DNA from: Alitta virens | Taxonomy: Eukaryota > Annelida > Polychaeta > Phyllodocida > Nereididae | Reading direction: 5' to 3' | Length of the DNA: 64,000 nucleotides | NCBI GenBank assembly: GCA_932294295.1 | Contig: OW028576.1 | Coordinates: 25,985,227-26,049,226, forward strand | In this document: in pieces, positions 22,449 through 33,743 of the stretch | Layout of the letters: each line of letters opens with the position of its first letter | How positions within the stretch are numbered: position 1 is the stretch's first letter | Program-made: the position numbers and the translations under genes | The notes under the pieces: model-generated | Told to the model about the DNA's origin: nothing | Database searches by the model: none | What the model saw: the letters and a program-made list of their open reading frames with translations, nothing else

Positions 22449-24298
22449 TTATTATTAGTATTCTTATTATTATTTACGGGCAAAATTTTAGAGTTGGAGG
22501 ACCAAACTTTATCACAAGGTACCCTAGGATGACCTTATTACTTTGACCTAGTTTGAGTGACCTTGACCTATTTTTCAAGGTCACAGGTCACCTTTAGTAC
22601 AAAATTTTAAGAACTTAAAATTGGCATATCCTCTAAACCAGTGCAGTTAAATACTAATGGTCTTGGATCTTGTGATTAAATATGTTTTAAAGTGTTTTGA
22701 CATTACATAATTGTGAATCACTCATGCGGAACATACCGCAATGCAACATGGAGCAGTTTTCAGTGTAGATTCGACTTGGCCAAAACCGGAAGTTGTAAGA
22801 AGCCAATGATAGTGCCTGAAGTTGCCCCTCACTTGGGGCCAGTGCTGATAGAATCGTTTAAGTTGATATCTTTAACGGTTTTTGAAATATTGAGTTTTTC
22901 ACATTTTTGAATTATGAAAAATAGGTACCCATGCTCATTTCACCATGAAATATTGATTTTAGCTTATAACATGCTATAGTAAACTATCCCAAACATGTAC
23001 CCAAAACCCCCAAATCAAGTGCCAAATTTGACCTTGAAGGTCATTTTCAAGGTTATTTTGACCTTCGAAATGTGAAAAACAAGCAATTTTCACACCGCCA
23101 CAAAAATACCTTAGAATTAAGTGTTTGAGCTGAAAGTTTTTGCGTTGGAAGACATTGACAAGTACTATACGGATATGTATTCGCTTTTGACAGAAATTAA
23201 TATGTTGATTTTTAAAAAATTCATAAACTCGGACAACTGTTTTTTGAGTAAAAAAAATAGTGAAAATGGTCATTTTCACTGAGAAATATTCACTTTAGCC
23301 AAATGCCAAGCATGGGTGACCCCCTACAATTCACATATGGGCTTTCAGAATCTGCTGTCAATTTTGACATTTGACCTAAATGTCAAGGTCAAATTTAAGG
23401 TCAAACAATCTATGAAAGTTGATATTTTGAATTCTTGATTTTTTTTAAGGTAGTAGAAATGTTTGGATTTGGCTGATCTTTGGATATGATGTTGCCCTAA
23501 TACCCTGCAAACAATCTGAGCAACATGAGTTCTCCAGGTCAAACGGTCAAGGTCACAGATCAGAATTAGTGTCACTACTTTGGCATGGTCATCTGGCTGG
23601 GCGGAACCAGTGTCCGCACTTCCATCGGCTCTAGCTCCGGTTCTAATGGAGCTACAGAACTGGCATAGAGATATTTGGAAAGCTCATTTCCCCCTCTTTA
23701 AAATGAGATGTAGTATTTGATTGTAGCCCGGTCGGTTAAAAAGATCGTCCGACCCTGAAAATTTCAAGATCGAAAAAATCCTAAAAAATTTAGCTGAAAG
23801 TTTAAGTTTGTATTTATTTTCCCTAGACAGAATGCTTGGATTGGACCGAAACTCATAGGAGTGTCAACCCATCAGTGTAACAAAATTCATGCAAATATTT
23901 TGGTCAAAAGGTCAAACGCTCAAGGTCACAGACCTTGAAATGTACTTTTAACAAATAAATTCATAACTCCAGTCCTAATTAACCTTTTTTAACTTGGAAA
24001 ACATTTTTTGATAGTCCATTCCAAGCCCTTTTACTAGGTCATGGCATGATATTGTGAACCTTATGGTTGAGGCATAAATTGACCGAGAATTATATGTGTA
24101 TGACATGATATAAGTTTTCTTATGCTGATTCATAGTTGGCATCTCGACCTGCCTAATTAAGTTGTGGAATTGAGATGAAGATAACCTTAAAGCTTAAACT
24201 TGATGTTTCGGAATATGCTGTCAATTTTCTATGACCTACAATATAACTCTGGCAATAGGTGAAGCCTCGTTGCTGGTCCACCAGTAACAGAAATCTAG
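22449..24298 (+). repeat. Unit M2-Q2'-B, no cassette
   Basis: The ATT tract is interrupted by AGT (ATTATTAGTATTC). Q is a Q2 subtype (Q2'), TTTTTGCGTTGGAAGACATTGACAAG, shared with 24299-26145 and 27987-29884. M2 reads CCTGAAG. CCGNTCGG reads G (23731). The core is 1825 bp (22474-24298). Confidence 0.92.
24269..24298 (+). other. Exemplar B-type 3' terminus (hairpin + CTAG)
   Basis: GTTGCTGGT (24269-24277), CC, ACCAGTAAC (24280-24288) forms a nine-pair stem with one G-T wobble. It is followed by AGAAAT and CTAG (24295-24298), then T. TAGGTGAAG lies four bases upstream of the stem. The stem sequence is unrelated to the A-type stem, but the six-base spacing to CTAG is the same. The motif recurs at all B ends listed for array B. 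Confidence 0.72.
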
Positions 24299-26145
24299 TT
24301 ATTATTATTCTTATTATTATTTACAGGCAAAATTTTAGAGTTGGAGGACCAAACTTTACCACAAGGTACCCTAGGATGACCTTATTACTTTGACCTAGTT
24401 TGAGTGACCTTGACCTATTTTTCAAGGTCACAGGTCACCTTTAGTACAAAATTTTAAGAACTTAAAATTGGCATATCCTCTAAACCAGTGCAGTTAAATA
24501 CTAATGGTCTTGGATCTTGTGATTAAATGTGTTTTAAAGTGTTTTGACATTACATAATTGTGAATCACTCATGCGGAACATACCGCAATGCAACATGGAG
24601 CAGTTTTCAGTGTAGATTCGACTTGGCCAAAACCGGAAGTTGTAAGAAGCCAATGATAGTGCCTAAAGTTGCCCCTCACTTGGGGCCAGTGCTGATAGAA
24701 CCGTTTAAGTTGATATCTTTAACGGTTTTTGAAATATTGAGTTTTTCACATTTTTGAATTATGAAAAATAGGTACCCATGCTCATTTCACCATGAAATAT
24801 TGATTTTAGCTTATAACATGCTATAGTAAACTACCCCAAACATGTACCCAAAACCCCCAAATCAAGTGTCAAATTTGACCTTGAAGGTCATTTTCAAGGT
24901 TATTTTGACCTTCGAAATGTGAAAAACAAGCAATTTTCACACCGCCACAAAAATACCTTAGAATTATGTGTTTGAGCTGAAAGTTTTTGCGTTGGAAGAC
25001 ATTGACAAGTACTATACGGATATGTATTCGCTTTTGACAGAAATTAATATGTTGATTTTTAAAAAATTCATAAACTCGGACAACTGTTTTTTGAGTAGAA
25101 AAAATAGTGAAAATGGTCATTTTCACTGAGAAATATTCACTTTAGCCAAATGCCAAGCATGGGTGACCCCCTACAATTCACATATGGGCTTTCAGAATCT
25201 GCTGTCAATTTTGACATTTGACCTAAATGTCAAGGTCAAATTTAAGATCAAACAATCTATGAAAGTTGACAGTTTGAATTCTTGATTTTTTTTAAGGTAG
25301 TAGAAATGTTTGGATTTGGCTGATCTTTGGATATGATGTTGCCCTAATACCCTGCAAACAATCTGAGCAACATGAGTTCTCCAGGTCAAACGGTCAAGGT
25401 CACAGATCAGAATTAGTGTCACTACTTTGGCATGATCATCTGGCTGGGCGGAACCAGTGTCCGCACTTCCATCGGCTCTAGCTCCGGTTCTAATTGAGCT
25501 ACAGAACTGGCATAGAGATATTTGGAAAGCTCATTTCCTCCTCTTTAAAATGAGATGTAGTATGTGATTGTAGCCCGTTCGGTTAAAAAGATCGCCCGAC
25601 CCTGAAAATTTCAAGATCGAAAAAATCCTAAAAAATTTAGCTGAAAGTTTAAGTTTGGATTTTTTTTCCCTAGACAGAATGCTTGGATTGAACCGAAACT
25701 CATAGGAGTGTCAACCCATCAGTGTAACAAAATTCATGCAAAAATTTGGGTCAAAAGGTCAAACGCTCAAGGTCACAGACCTTGAAATGTACTTTTAACA
25801 AAAAAATTCATAACTCCAGTCCTAATTAACCTTTTTTAACTTGGAAAACATTTTTTGATAGTCCATTCCAAGCCCTTTTACTAGGTCATGGCATGATATT
25901 GTGAACCTTATGGTTGAGGCATAAATTGACCGAGAATTATATGTGTATGACATGATATAAGTTTTCTTATGCTGATTCATAGTTGGCATCTCGACCTGCC
26001 TAATTAAGTTGTGGAATTGAGATGAAGATAACCTTAAAGCTTAAACTTGATGTTTCGGAATATGCTGTCAATTTTCTATGACCTACAATATAACTCTGGC
26101 AATAGGTGAAGCCTCGTTGCTGGTCCACCAGTAACAGAAATCTAG
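24299..26145 (+). repeat. Unit M2-Q2'-B, no cassette (B exemplar)
   Basis: Reference for sub-regions. The core starts TTACAGG at 24321. M2 is about 24655-24726 and Q2' about 24930-25050. The switch from shared part to B module falls after CAATCTGA at 25366, and the B module is 25367-26145 (779 bp). A perfect TCAAGGTC-ACA-GACCTTGA dyad lies at 25767-25785. CCGNTCGG reads T (25578). Confidence 0.92.
25367..26145. repeat. Exemplar 3' module B (779 bp)
   Basis: AT-rich module with further AGGTCA motifs (CCAGGTCAAACGGTCAAGGTCA, then AAAAGGTCAAACGCTCAAGGTCA) and the CCGNTCGG...CCGACCC stretch. It ends in TAGGTGAAGCCT, the B hairpin and CTAG. No open frame of convincing length lies in it. Apart from general motif style and end architecture it does not resemble module A. 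Confidence 0.82.
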
Positions 26146-27986
26146 TTCTTATTATTATTATTTACGGGCAAAATTTTAGAGTTGGAGGACCAAACTTTAC
26201 CACAAGGTACCCTAGGATGACCTTATTACTTTGACCTAGTTTGAGTGACCTTGACCTATTTTTCAAGGTCACAGGTCACCTTTAGTACAAAATTTTAAGA
26301 ACTTAAAATTGGCATATCCTCTAAACCAGTGCAGTTAAATACTAATGGTCTTGGATCTTGTGATTAAATATGTTTTAAAGTGTTTTGACATTACATAATT
26401 GTGAATCACTCATGCGGAACATACCGCAATGCAACATGGAGCAGTTTTCAGTGTAGATTCGACTTGGCCAAAACCGGAAGTTGTAAGAAGCCAATGATAG
26501 TGCCTAAAGTTGCCCCTCACTTGGGGCCAGTGCTGATAGAACCGTTTAAGTTGATATCTTTAACGGTTTTTGAAATATTGAGTTTTTCACATTTTTGAAT
26601 TATGAAAAATAGGTACCCATGCTCATTTCACCATGAAATATTGGTTTTAGGTTATAACATGCTATAGTAAACTACCCCAAACATGTACCCAAAACCCCCA
26701 AATCAAGTGTCAAATTTGACCTTGAAGGTCATTTTCAAGGTTATTTTGACCTTCGAAATGTGAAAAACAAGCAATTTTCACACCGCCACAAAAATACCTT
26801 AGAATTAAGTGTTTGAGCTGAAAGTTTTTGTGTTGGAAGATATTGACCAGTACTATACGGATATGTATTCGCTTTTGACAGAAATTAATATGTTGATTTT
26901 TAAAAAATTCATAAACTTGGACAACTGTTTTTTGAGTAAAAAAAATAGTGAAAATGGTCATTTTCACTGAGAAATATTCACTTTAGCCAAATGCCAAGCA
27001 TGGGTGACCCCCTACAATTCACATATGGGCTTTCAGAATCTGCTGTCAATTTTGACATTTGACCTAAATGTCAAGGTCAAATTTAAGGTCAAACAATCTA
27101 TGAAAGTTGATATTTTGAATTCTTGATTTTTTTTAAGGTAGTAGAAATGTTTGGATTTGGCTGATCTTTGGATATGATGTTGCCCTAATACCCTGCAAAC
27201 AATCTGAGCAACATGAGGTCTCCAGGTCAAACGGTCAAGGTCACAGATCAGAATTAGTGTCACTACTTTGGCATGATCATCTGGCTGGGCGGAACCAGTG
27301 TCCGCACTTCCATCGGCTCTAGCTCCGGTTCTAATTGAGCTACAGAACTGGCATAGAGATATTTGGAAAGCTCATTTCCTCCTCTTTAAAATGAGATGTA
27401 GTATGTGATTGTAGCCCGTTCGGTTAAAAAGATCGCCCGACCCTGAAAATTTCAAGATCGAAAAAATCCTAAAAAATTTAGCTGAAAGTTTAAGTTTGGA
27501 TTTTTTTTCCCTAGACAGAATGCTTGGATTGAACCGAAACTCATAGGAGTGTCAACCCATCAGTGTAACAAAATTCATGCAAAAATTTGGGTCAAAAGGT
27601 CAAACGCTCAAGGTCACAGACCTTGAAATGTACTTTTAACAAAAAAATTCATAACTCCAGTCCTAATTAACCTTTTTTAACTTGGAAAACATTTTTTGAT
27701 AGTCCATTCCAAGCCCTTTTACTAGGTCATGGCATGATATTGTGGACCTTATGGTTGAGGCATAAATTGACCGAGAATTATATGTGTATGACATGATATA
27801 AGTTTTCTTATGCTGATTCATAGTTGGCATCTCGACCTGCCTAATTAAGTTGTGGAATTGAGATGAAGATAACCTTAAAGCTTAAACTTGATGTTTCAGA
27901 ATATGCTGTCAATTTTCTATGACCTACAATATAACTCTGGCAATAGGTGAAGCCTCGTTGCTGGTCCACCAGTAACAGAAATCTAG
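26146..27986 (+). repeat. Unit M2-Q2-B, minimal junction
   Basis: Has the shortest ATT tract in the window: CTAG, TTC, then TTATTATTATTTACGGG, so the core starts at 26162. CCGNTCGG reads T. It shows how little junction sequence is left when both cassette and most ATT copies are gone. Confidence 0.92.
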
Positions 27987-29884
27987 TTATTAGGCTTCAC
28001 CTACTTCCGTAGGTGAAGACTATTGTTTTTGGTATTATTATTATTATTCTTATTATTATTTACGGGCAAAATTTTAGAGTTGGAGGACCAAACTTTACCA
28101 CAAGGTACCCTAGGATGACCTTATTACTTTGACCTAGTTTGAGTGACCTTGACCTATTTTTCAAGGTCACAGGTCACCTTTAGTACAAAATTTTAAGAAT
28201 TTAAAATTGGCATATCCTCTAAACCAGTGCAGTTAAATACTAATGGTCTTGGATCTTGTGATTAAATATGTTTTAAAGTGTTTTGACATTACATAATTGT
28301 GAATCACTCATGCGGAACATACCGCAATGCAACATGGAGCAGTTTTCAGTCTAGATTCGACTTGGCCAAAACCGGAAGTTGTAAGAAGCCAATGATAGTG
28401 CCTAAAGTTGCCCCTCACTTGGGGCCAGTGCTGATAGAACCGTTTAAGTTGATATCTTTAACGGTTTTTGAAATATTGAGTTTTTCACATTTTTGAATTA
28501 TGAAAAATAGGTACCCATGCTCATTTCACCATGAAATATTGGTTTTAGGTTATAACATGCTATAGTAAACTACCCCAAACATGTACCCAAAACCCCCAAA
28601 TCAAGTGTCAAATTTGACCTTGAAGGTCATTTTCAAGGTTATTTTGACCTTCGAAATGTGAAAAACAAGCAATTTTCACACCGCCACAAAAATACCTTAG
28701 AATTAAGTGTTTGAGCTGAAAGTTTTTGCGTTGGAAGACATTGACAAGTACTATACGGATATGTATTCGCTTTTGACAGAAATTAATATGTTGATTTTTA
28801 AAAAATTCATAAACTCGGACAACTGTTTTTTGAGTAGAAAAAATAGTGAAAATGGTCATTTTCACTGAGAAATATTCACTTTAGCCAAATGCCAAGCATG
28901 GGTGACCCCCTACAATTCACATATGGGCTTTCAGAATCTGCTGTCAATTTTGACATTTGACCTAAATGTCAAGGTCAAATTTAAGATCAAACAATCTATG
29001 AAAGTTGATATTTTGAATTCTTGATTTTTTTTAAGGTAGTAGAAATATTTGGATTTGGCTGATCTTTGGATATGATGTTGCCCTAATACCCTGCAAACAA
29101 TCTGAGCAACATGAGTTCTCCAGGTCAAACGGTCAAGGTCACAGATCAGAATTAGTGTCACTACTTTGGCATGGTCATCTGGCTGGGCGGAACCAGTGTC
29201 CGCACTTCCATCGGCTCTAGCTCCGGTTCTAATTGAGCTACAGAACTGGCATAGAGATATTTGGAAAGCTCATTTCCTCCTCTTTAAAATGAGATGTAGT
29301 ATATGACTGTAGCCCGGTCGGTTAAAAAGATCGCCCGACCCTGAAAATTTCAAGATCGAAAAAATCCTAAAAAATTTAGCTGAAAGTTTAAGTTTGGATT
29401 TTTTTTCCCTAGACAGAATGCTTGGATTGGACCGAAACTCATAGGAGTGTCAACCCATCAGTGTAACAAAATTCATGCAAAAATTTGGGTCAAAAGGTCA
29501 AACGCTTAAGGTCACAGACCTTGAAATGTACTTTTAACAAAAAAATGCATAACTCCAGTCCTAATTAACCTTTTTTAACTTGGAAAACATTTTTTGATAG
29601 TCTATTCCAAGCCCTTTTACTAGATCATGGCATGATATTGTGAACCTTATGGTTGAGGCATAAATTGACCGAGAATTATATGTGTATGACATGATATAAG
29701 TTTTCTTATGCTGATTCATAGTTGGCATCTCGACCTGCCTAATTAAGTTGTGGAATTGAGATGAAGATAACCTTAAAGCTTAAACTTGATGTTTCGGAAT
29801 ATGCTGTCAATTTTCTATGACCTACAATATAACTCTGGCAATAGGTGAAGCCTCGTTGCTGGTCCACCAGTAACAGAAATCTAG
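27987..29884 (+). repeat. Unit M2-Q2'-B
   Basis: Private or rare variants are AAGAATTTAAAATTGG, TTTTCAGTCTAG (the array A version of that site, otherwise TTTTCAGTGTAG with M2), AGAAATATTTGG and CGCTTAAGGTCAC. CCGNTCGG reads G. Confidence 0.92.
27992..28036 (+). repeat. 5' hairpin cassette, C-G version
   Basis: Stem at 27995-28018 with loop TTCC. One ATT copy lies between CTAG-TT and the cassette, so the cassette is not fixed to the CTAG boundary. Confidence 0.92.
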
Positions 29885-31830
29885 TTAGGCTTCACCTACT
29901 TCCGTAGGTGAAGACTATTGTTTTTGGTATTATTAGGCTTCACCTAATACCTTAGGTGAAGACTATTGTTTTTGGTATTATTATTATTATTATTCTTATT
30001 ATTATTTACGGGCAAAATTTTAGAGTTGGAGGACCAAACTTTATCACAAGGTACCCTAGGATGACCTTATTACTTTGACCTAGTTTGAGTGACCTTGACC
30101 TATTTTTCAAGGTCACAGGTCACCTTTAGTACAAAATTTTAAGAACTTAAAATTGGCATATCCTCTAAACCAGTGCAGTTAAATACTAATGGTCTTGGAT
30201 CTTGTGATTAAATATGTTTTAAAGTGTTTTGACATTACATAATTGTGAATCACTCATGCGGAACATACCGCAATGCAACATGGAGCAGTTTTCAGTGTAG
30301 ATTCGACTTGGCCAAAACCGGAAGTTGTAAGAAGCCAATGATAGTGCCTAAAGTTGCCCCTCACTTGGGGCCAGTGCTGATAGAACCGTTTAAGTTGATA
30401 TCTTTAACGGTTTTTGAAATATTGAGTTTTTCACATTTTTGAATTATGAAAAATAGGTACCCATGCTCATTTCACCATGAAATATTGGTTTTAGGTTATA
30501 ACATGCTATAGTAAACTACCCCAAACATGTACCCAAAACCCCCAAATCAAGTGTCAAATTTGACCTTGAAGGTAATTTTCAAGGTCATTTTGACCTTCGA
30601 AATGTGAAAAACAAGCAATTTTCACACCGCCACAAAAATACCTTAGAATTAAGTGTTTGAGCTGAAAGTTTTTGCGTTGGAAGATATTGACAAGTACTAT
30701 AAGGATATGTATTCGCTTTTGACAGAAATTAATATGTTGATTTTTAAAAAATTCATAAACTCGGACAACTGTTTTTTGAGTAAAAAAAATAGTGAAAATG
30801 GTCATTTTCACTGAGAAATATTCACTTTAGCCAAATGCCAAGCATGGGTGACCCCCTACAATTCACATATGGGCTTTCAGAATCTGCTGTCAATTTTGAC
30901 ATTTGACCTAAATGTCAAGGTCAAATTTAAGATCAAACAATCTATGAAAGTTGATATTTTGAATTCTTGATTTTTTTTAAGGTAGTAGAAATGTTTGGAT
31001 TTGGCTGATCTTTGGATATGATGTTGCCCTAATACCCTGCAAACAATCTGAGCAACATGAGTTCTCCAGGTCAAACGGTCAAGGTCACAGATCAGAATTA
31101 GTGTCACTACTTTGGCATGGTCATCTGGCTGGGCGGAACCAGTGTCCGCACTTCCATCGGCTCTAGCTCCGGTTCTAATTGAGCTACAGAACTGGCATAG
31201 AGATATTTGGAAAGCTCATTTCCTCCTCTTTAAAATGAGATGTAGTATTTGACTGTAGCCCGATCGGTTAAAAAGATCGCCCGACCCTGAATATTTCAAG
31301 ATCGAAAAAATCCTAAAAAATTTAGCTGAAAGTTTAAGTTTGGATTTTTTTTCCCTAGACAGAATGCTTGGATTGGACCGAAACTCATAGGATTGTCAAC
31401 CCATCAGTGTAACAAAATTCATGCAAATATTTGGGTCAAAAGGTCAAACGCTCAAGGTCACAGACCTTGAAATGTACTTTTAACAAAAAAATTCATAACT
31501 CCAGTCCTAATTAACCTTTTTTAACTTGGAAAACATTTTTTGATAGTCCATTCCAAGCCCTTTTACTAGGTCATGGCATGATATTGTGGACCTTATGGTT
31601 GAGGCATAAATTGACCGAGAATTATATGTGTATGACATGATATAAGTTTTCTTATGCTGATTCATAGTTGGCATCTCGACCTGCCTAATTAAGTTGTGGA
31701 ATTGAGATGAAGATAACCTTAAAGCTTAAACTTGATGTTTCAGAATATGCTGTCAATTTTCTATGACCTACAATATAACTCTGGCAATAGGTGAAGCCTC
31801 GTTGCTGGTCCACCAGTAACAGAAATCTAG
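29885..31830 (+). repeat. Unit M2-Q2'-B with two cassettes
   Basis: Mixed Q2 subtype (GCGTTGGAAGATATTGACAAG), with AGGTAATTTTCAAGGTCATTTTG upstream, the array A state of the C/T site. CCGNTCGG reads A, and GGATTGTCAACC is shared with 43360-45209. Confidence 0.92.
29887..29979 (+). repeat. Two 5' cassettes: C-G then A-T
   Basis: 29887-29931 is the C-G version (stem 29890-29913, loop TTCC). 29935-29979 is the A-T version (stem 29938-29961, loop TACC). One ATT step separates them. Two different versions side by side exclude simple local duplication of one cassette and point to recombination between junctions. Confidence 0.92.
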
Positions 31831-33743
31831 TTATTATTATTATAAACTTTCCGAAGGAAAGTTTATCTTATTATTGTACGTCTTATTTTTTTATTATTAT
31901 TATTCTTATTATTATTATTTACAGGCAAAATTTTAGAGTTGGAGGACCAAACTTTACCACAAGGTACCCTAGGATGACCTTATTACTTTGACCTAGTTTG
32001 AGTGACCTTGACCTATTTTTCAAGGTCACAGGTCACCTTTAGTACAAAATTTTAAGAACTTAAAATTGGCATATCCTCTAAACCAGTGCAGTTAAATACT
32101 AATGGTCTTGGATCTTGTGATTAAATATGTTTTAAAGTGTTTTGACATTACATAATTGTGAATCACTCATGCGGAACATACCGCAATGCAACATGGAGCA
32201 GTTTTCAGTGTAGATTCGACTTGGCCAAAACCGGAAGTTGTAAGAAGCCAATGATAGTGCCTAAAGTTGCCCCTCACTTGGGGCCAGTGCTGATAGAACC
32301 GTTTAAGTTGATATCTTTAACGGTTTTTGAAATATTGAGTTTTTCACATTTTTGAATTATGAAAAATAGGTACCCATGCTCATTTCACCATGAAATATTG
32401 GTTTTAGGTTATAACATGCTATAGTAAACTACCCCAAACATGTACCCAAAACCCCCAAATCAAGTGTCAAATTTGACCTTGAAGGTCATTTTCAAGGTTA
32501 TTTTGACCTTCGAAATGTGAAAAACAAGCAATTTTCACACCGCCACAAAAATACCTTAGAATTAAGTGTTTGAGCTGAAAGTTTTTGTGTTGGAAGATAT
32601 TGACCAGTACTATACGGATATGTATTCGCTTTTGACAGAAATTAATATGTTGATTTTTAAAAAATTCATAAACTTGGACAACTGTTTTTTGAGTAAAAAA
32701 AATTGTGAAAATGGTCATTTTCACTGAGAAATATTCACTTTAGCCAAATGCCAAGCATGGGTGACCCCCTACAATTCACATATGGGCTTTCAGAATCTGC
32801 TGTCAATTTTGACATTTGACCTAAATGTCAAGGTCAAATTTAAGGTCAAACAGTCTATGAAAGTTGATATTTTGAATTCTTGATTTTTTTTAAGGTAGTA
32901 GAAATGTTTGGATTTGGCTGATCTTTGGATATGATGTTGCCCTAATACCCTGCAAACAATCTGAGCAACATGAGTTCTCCAGGTCAAACGGTCAAGGTCA
33001 CAGATCAGAATTAGTGTCACTACTTTGGCATGATCATCTGGCTGGGCGGAACCAGTGTCCGCACTTCCATCGGCTCTAGCTCCGGTTCTAATTGAGCTAC
33101 AGAACTGGCATAGAGATATTTGGAAAGCTCATTTCCTCCTCTTTAAAATGAGATGTAGTATGTGATTGTAGCCCATTCGGTTAAAAAGATCGCCCGACCC
33201 TGAAAATTTCAAGATCGAAAAAATCCTAAAAAATTTAGCTGAAAGTTTAAGTTTGGATTTTTTTTCCCTAGACAGAATGCTTGGATTGAACCGAAACTCA
33301 TAGGAGTGTCAACCCATCAGTGTAACAAAATTCATGCAAATATTTGGGTCAAAAGGTCAAACGCTCAAGGTCACAGACCTTGAAATGTACTTTTAACAAA
33401 AAAATTCATAACTCCAGTCCTAATTAACCTTTTTTAACTTGGAAAACATTTTTTGATAGTCCATTCCAAGCCCTTTTACTAGGTCATGGCATGATATTGT
33501 GAACCTTATGGTTGAGGCATAAATTGACCGAGAATTATATGTGTATGACATGATATAAGTTTTCTTATGCTGATTCATAGTTGGCATCTCGACCTGCCTA
33601 ATTAGGTTGTGGAATTGAGATGAAGATAACCTTAAAGCTTAAACTTGATGTTTCGGAATATGCTGTCAATTTTCTATGACCTACAATATAACTCTGGCAA
33701 TAGGTGAAGCCTCGTTGCTGGTCCACCAGTAACAGAAATCTAG
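31831..33743 (+). repeat. Unit M2-Q2-B with unusual junction hairpin
   Basis: Carries the only non-AGGCTTCACC hairpin insertion in the window (31842-31866). CCGNTCGG is altered to CCATTCGG. AAATTGTGAAAATGG and CAGTCTATG are private. The rest is standard. Confidence 0.92.
31842..31895 (+). repeat. Unique junction hairpin, AAACTTTCC family
   Basis: ATAAACTTTCC (31842-31852), loop GAA, GGAAAGTTTAT (31856-31866) is a perfect 11-bp stem. It is followed by CTTATTATTGTACGTCTTATTTTTTTATT and the usual ATT tract. It sits where the AGGCTTCACC cassette sits in other units and has the same layout of hairpin, short unique stretch and ATT, but unrelated sequence. It is probably the 5' end of another related element family. 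Confidence 0.75.
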
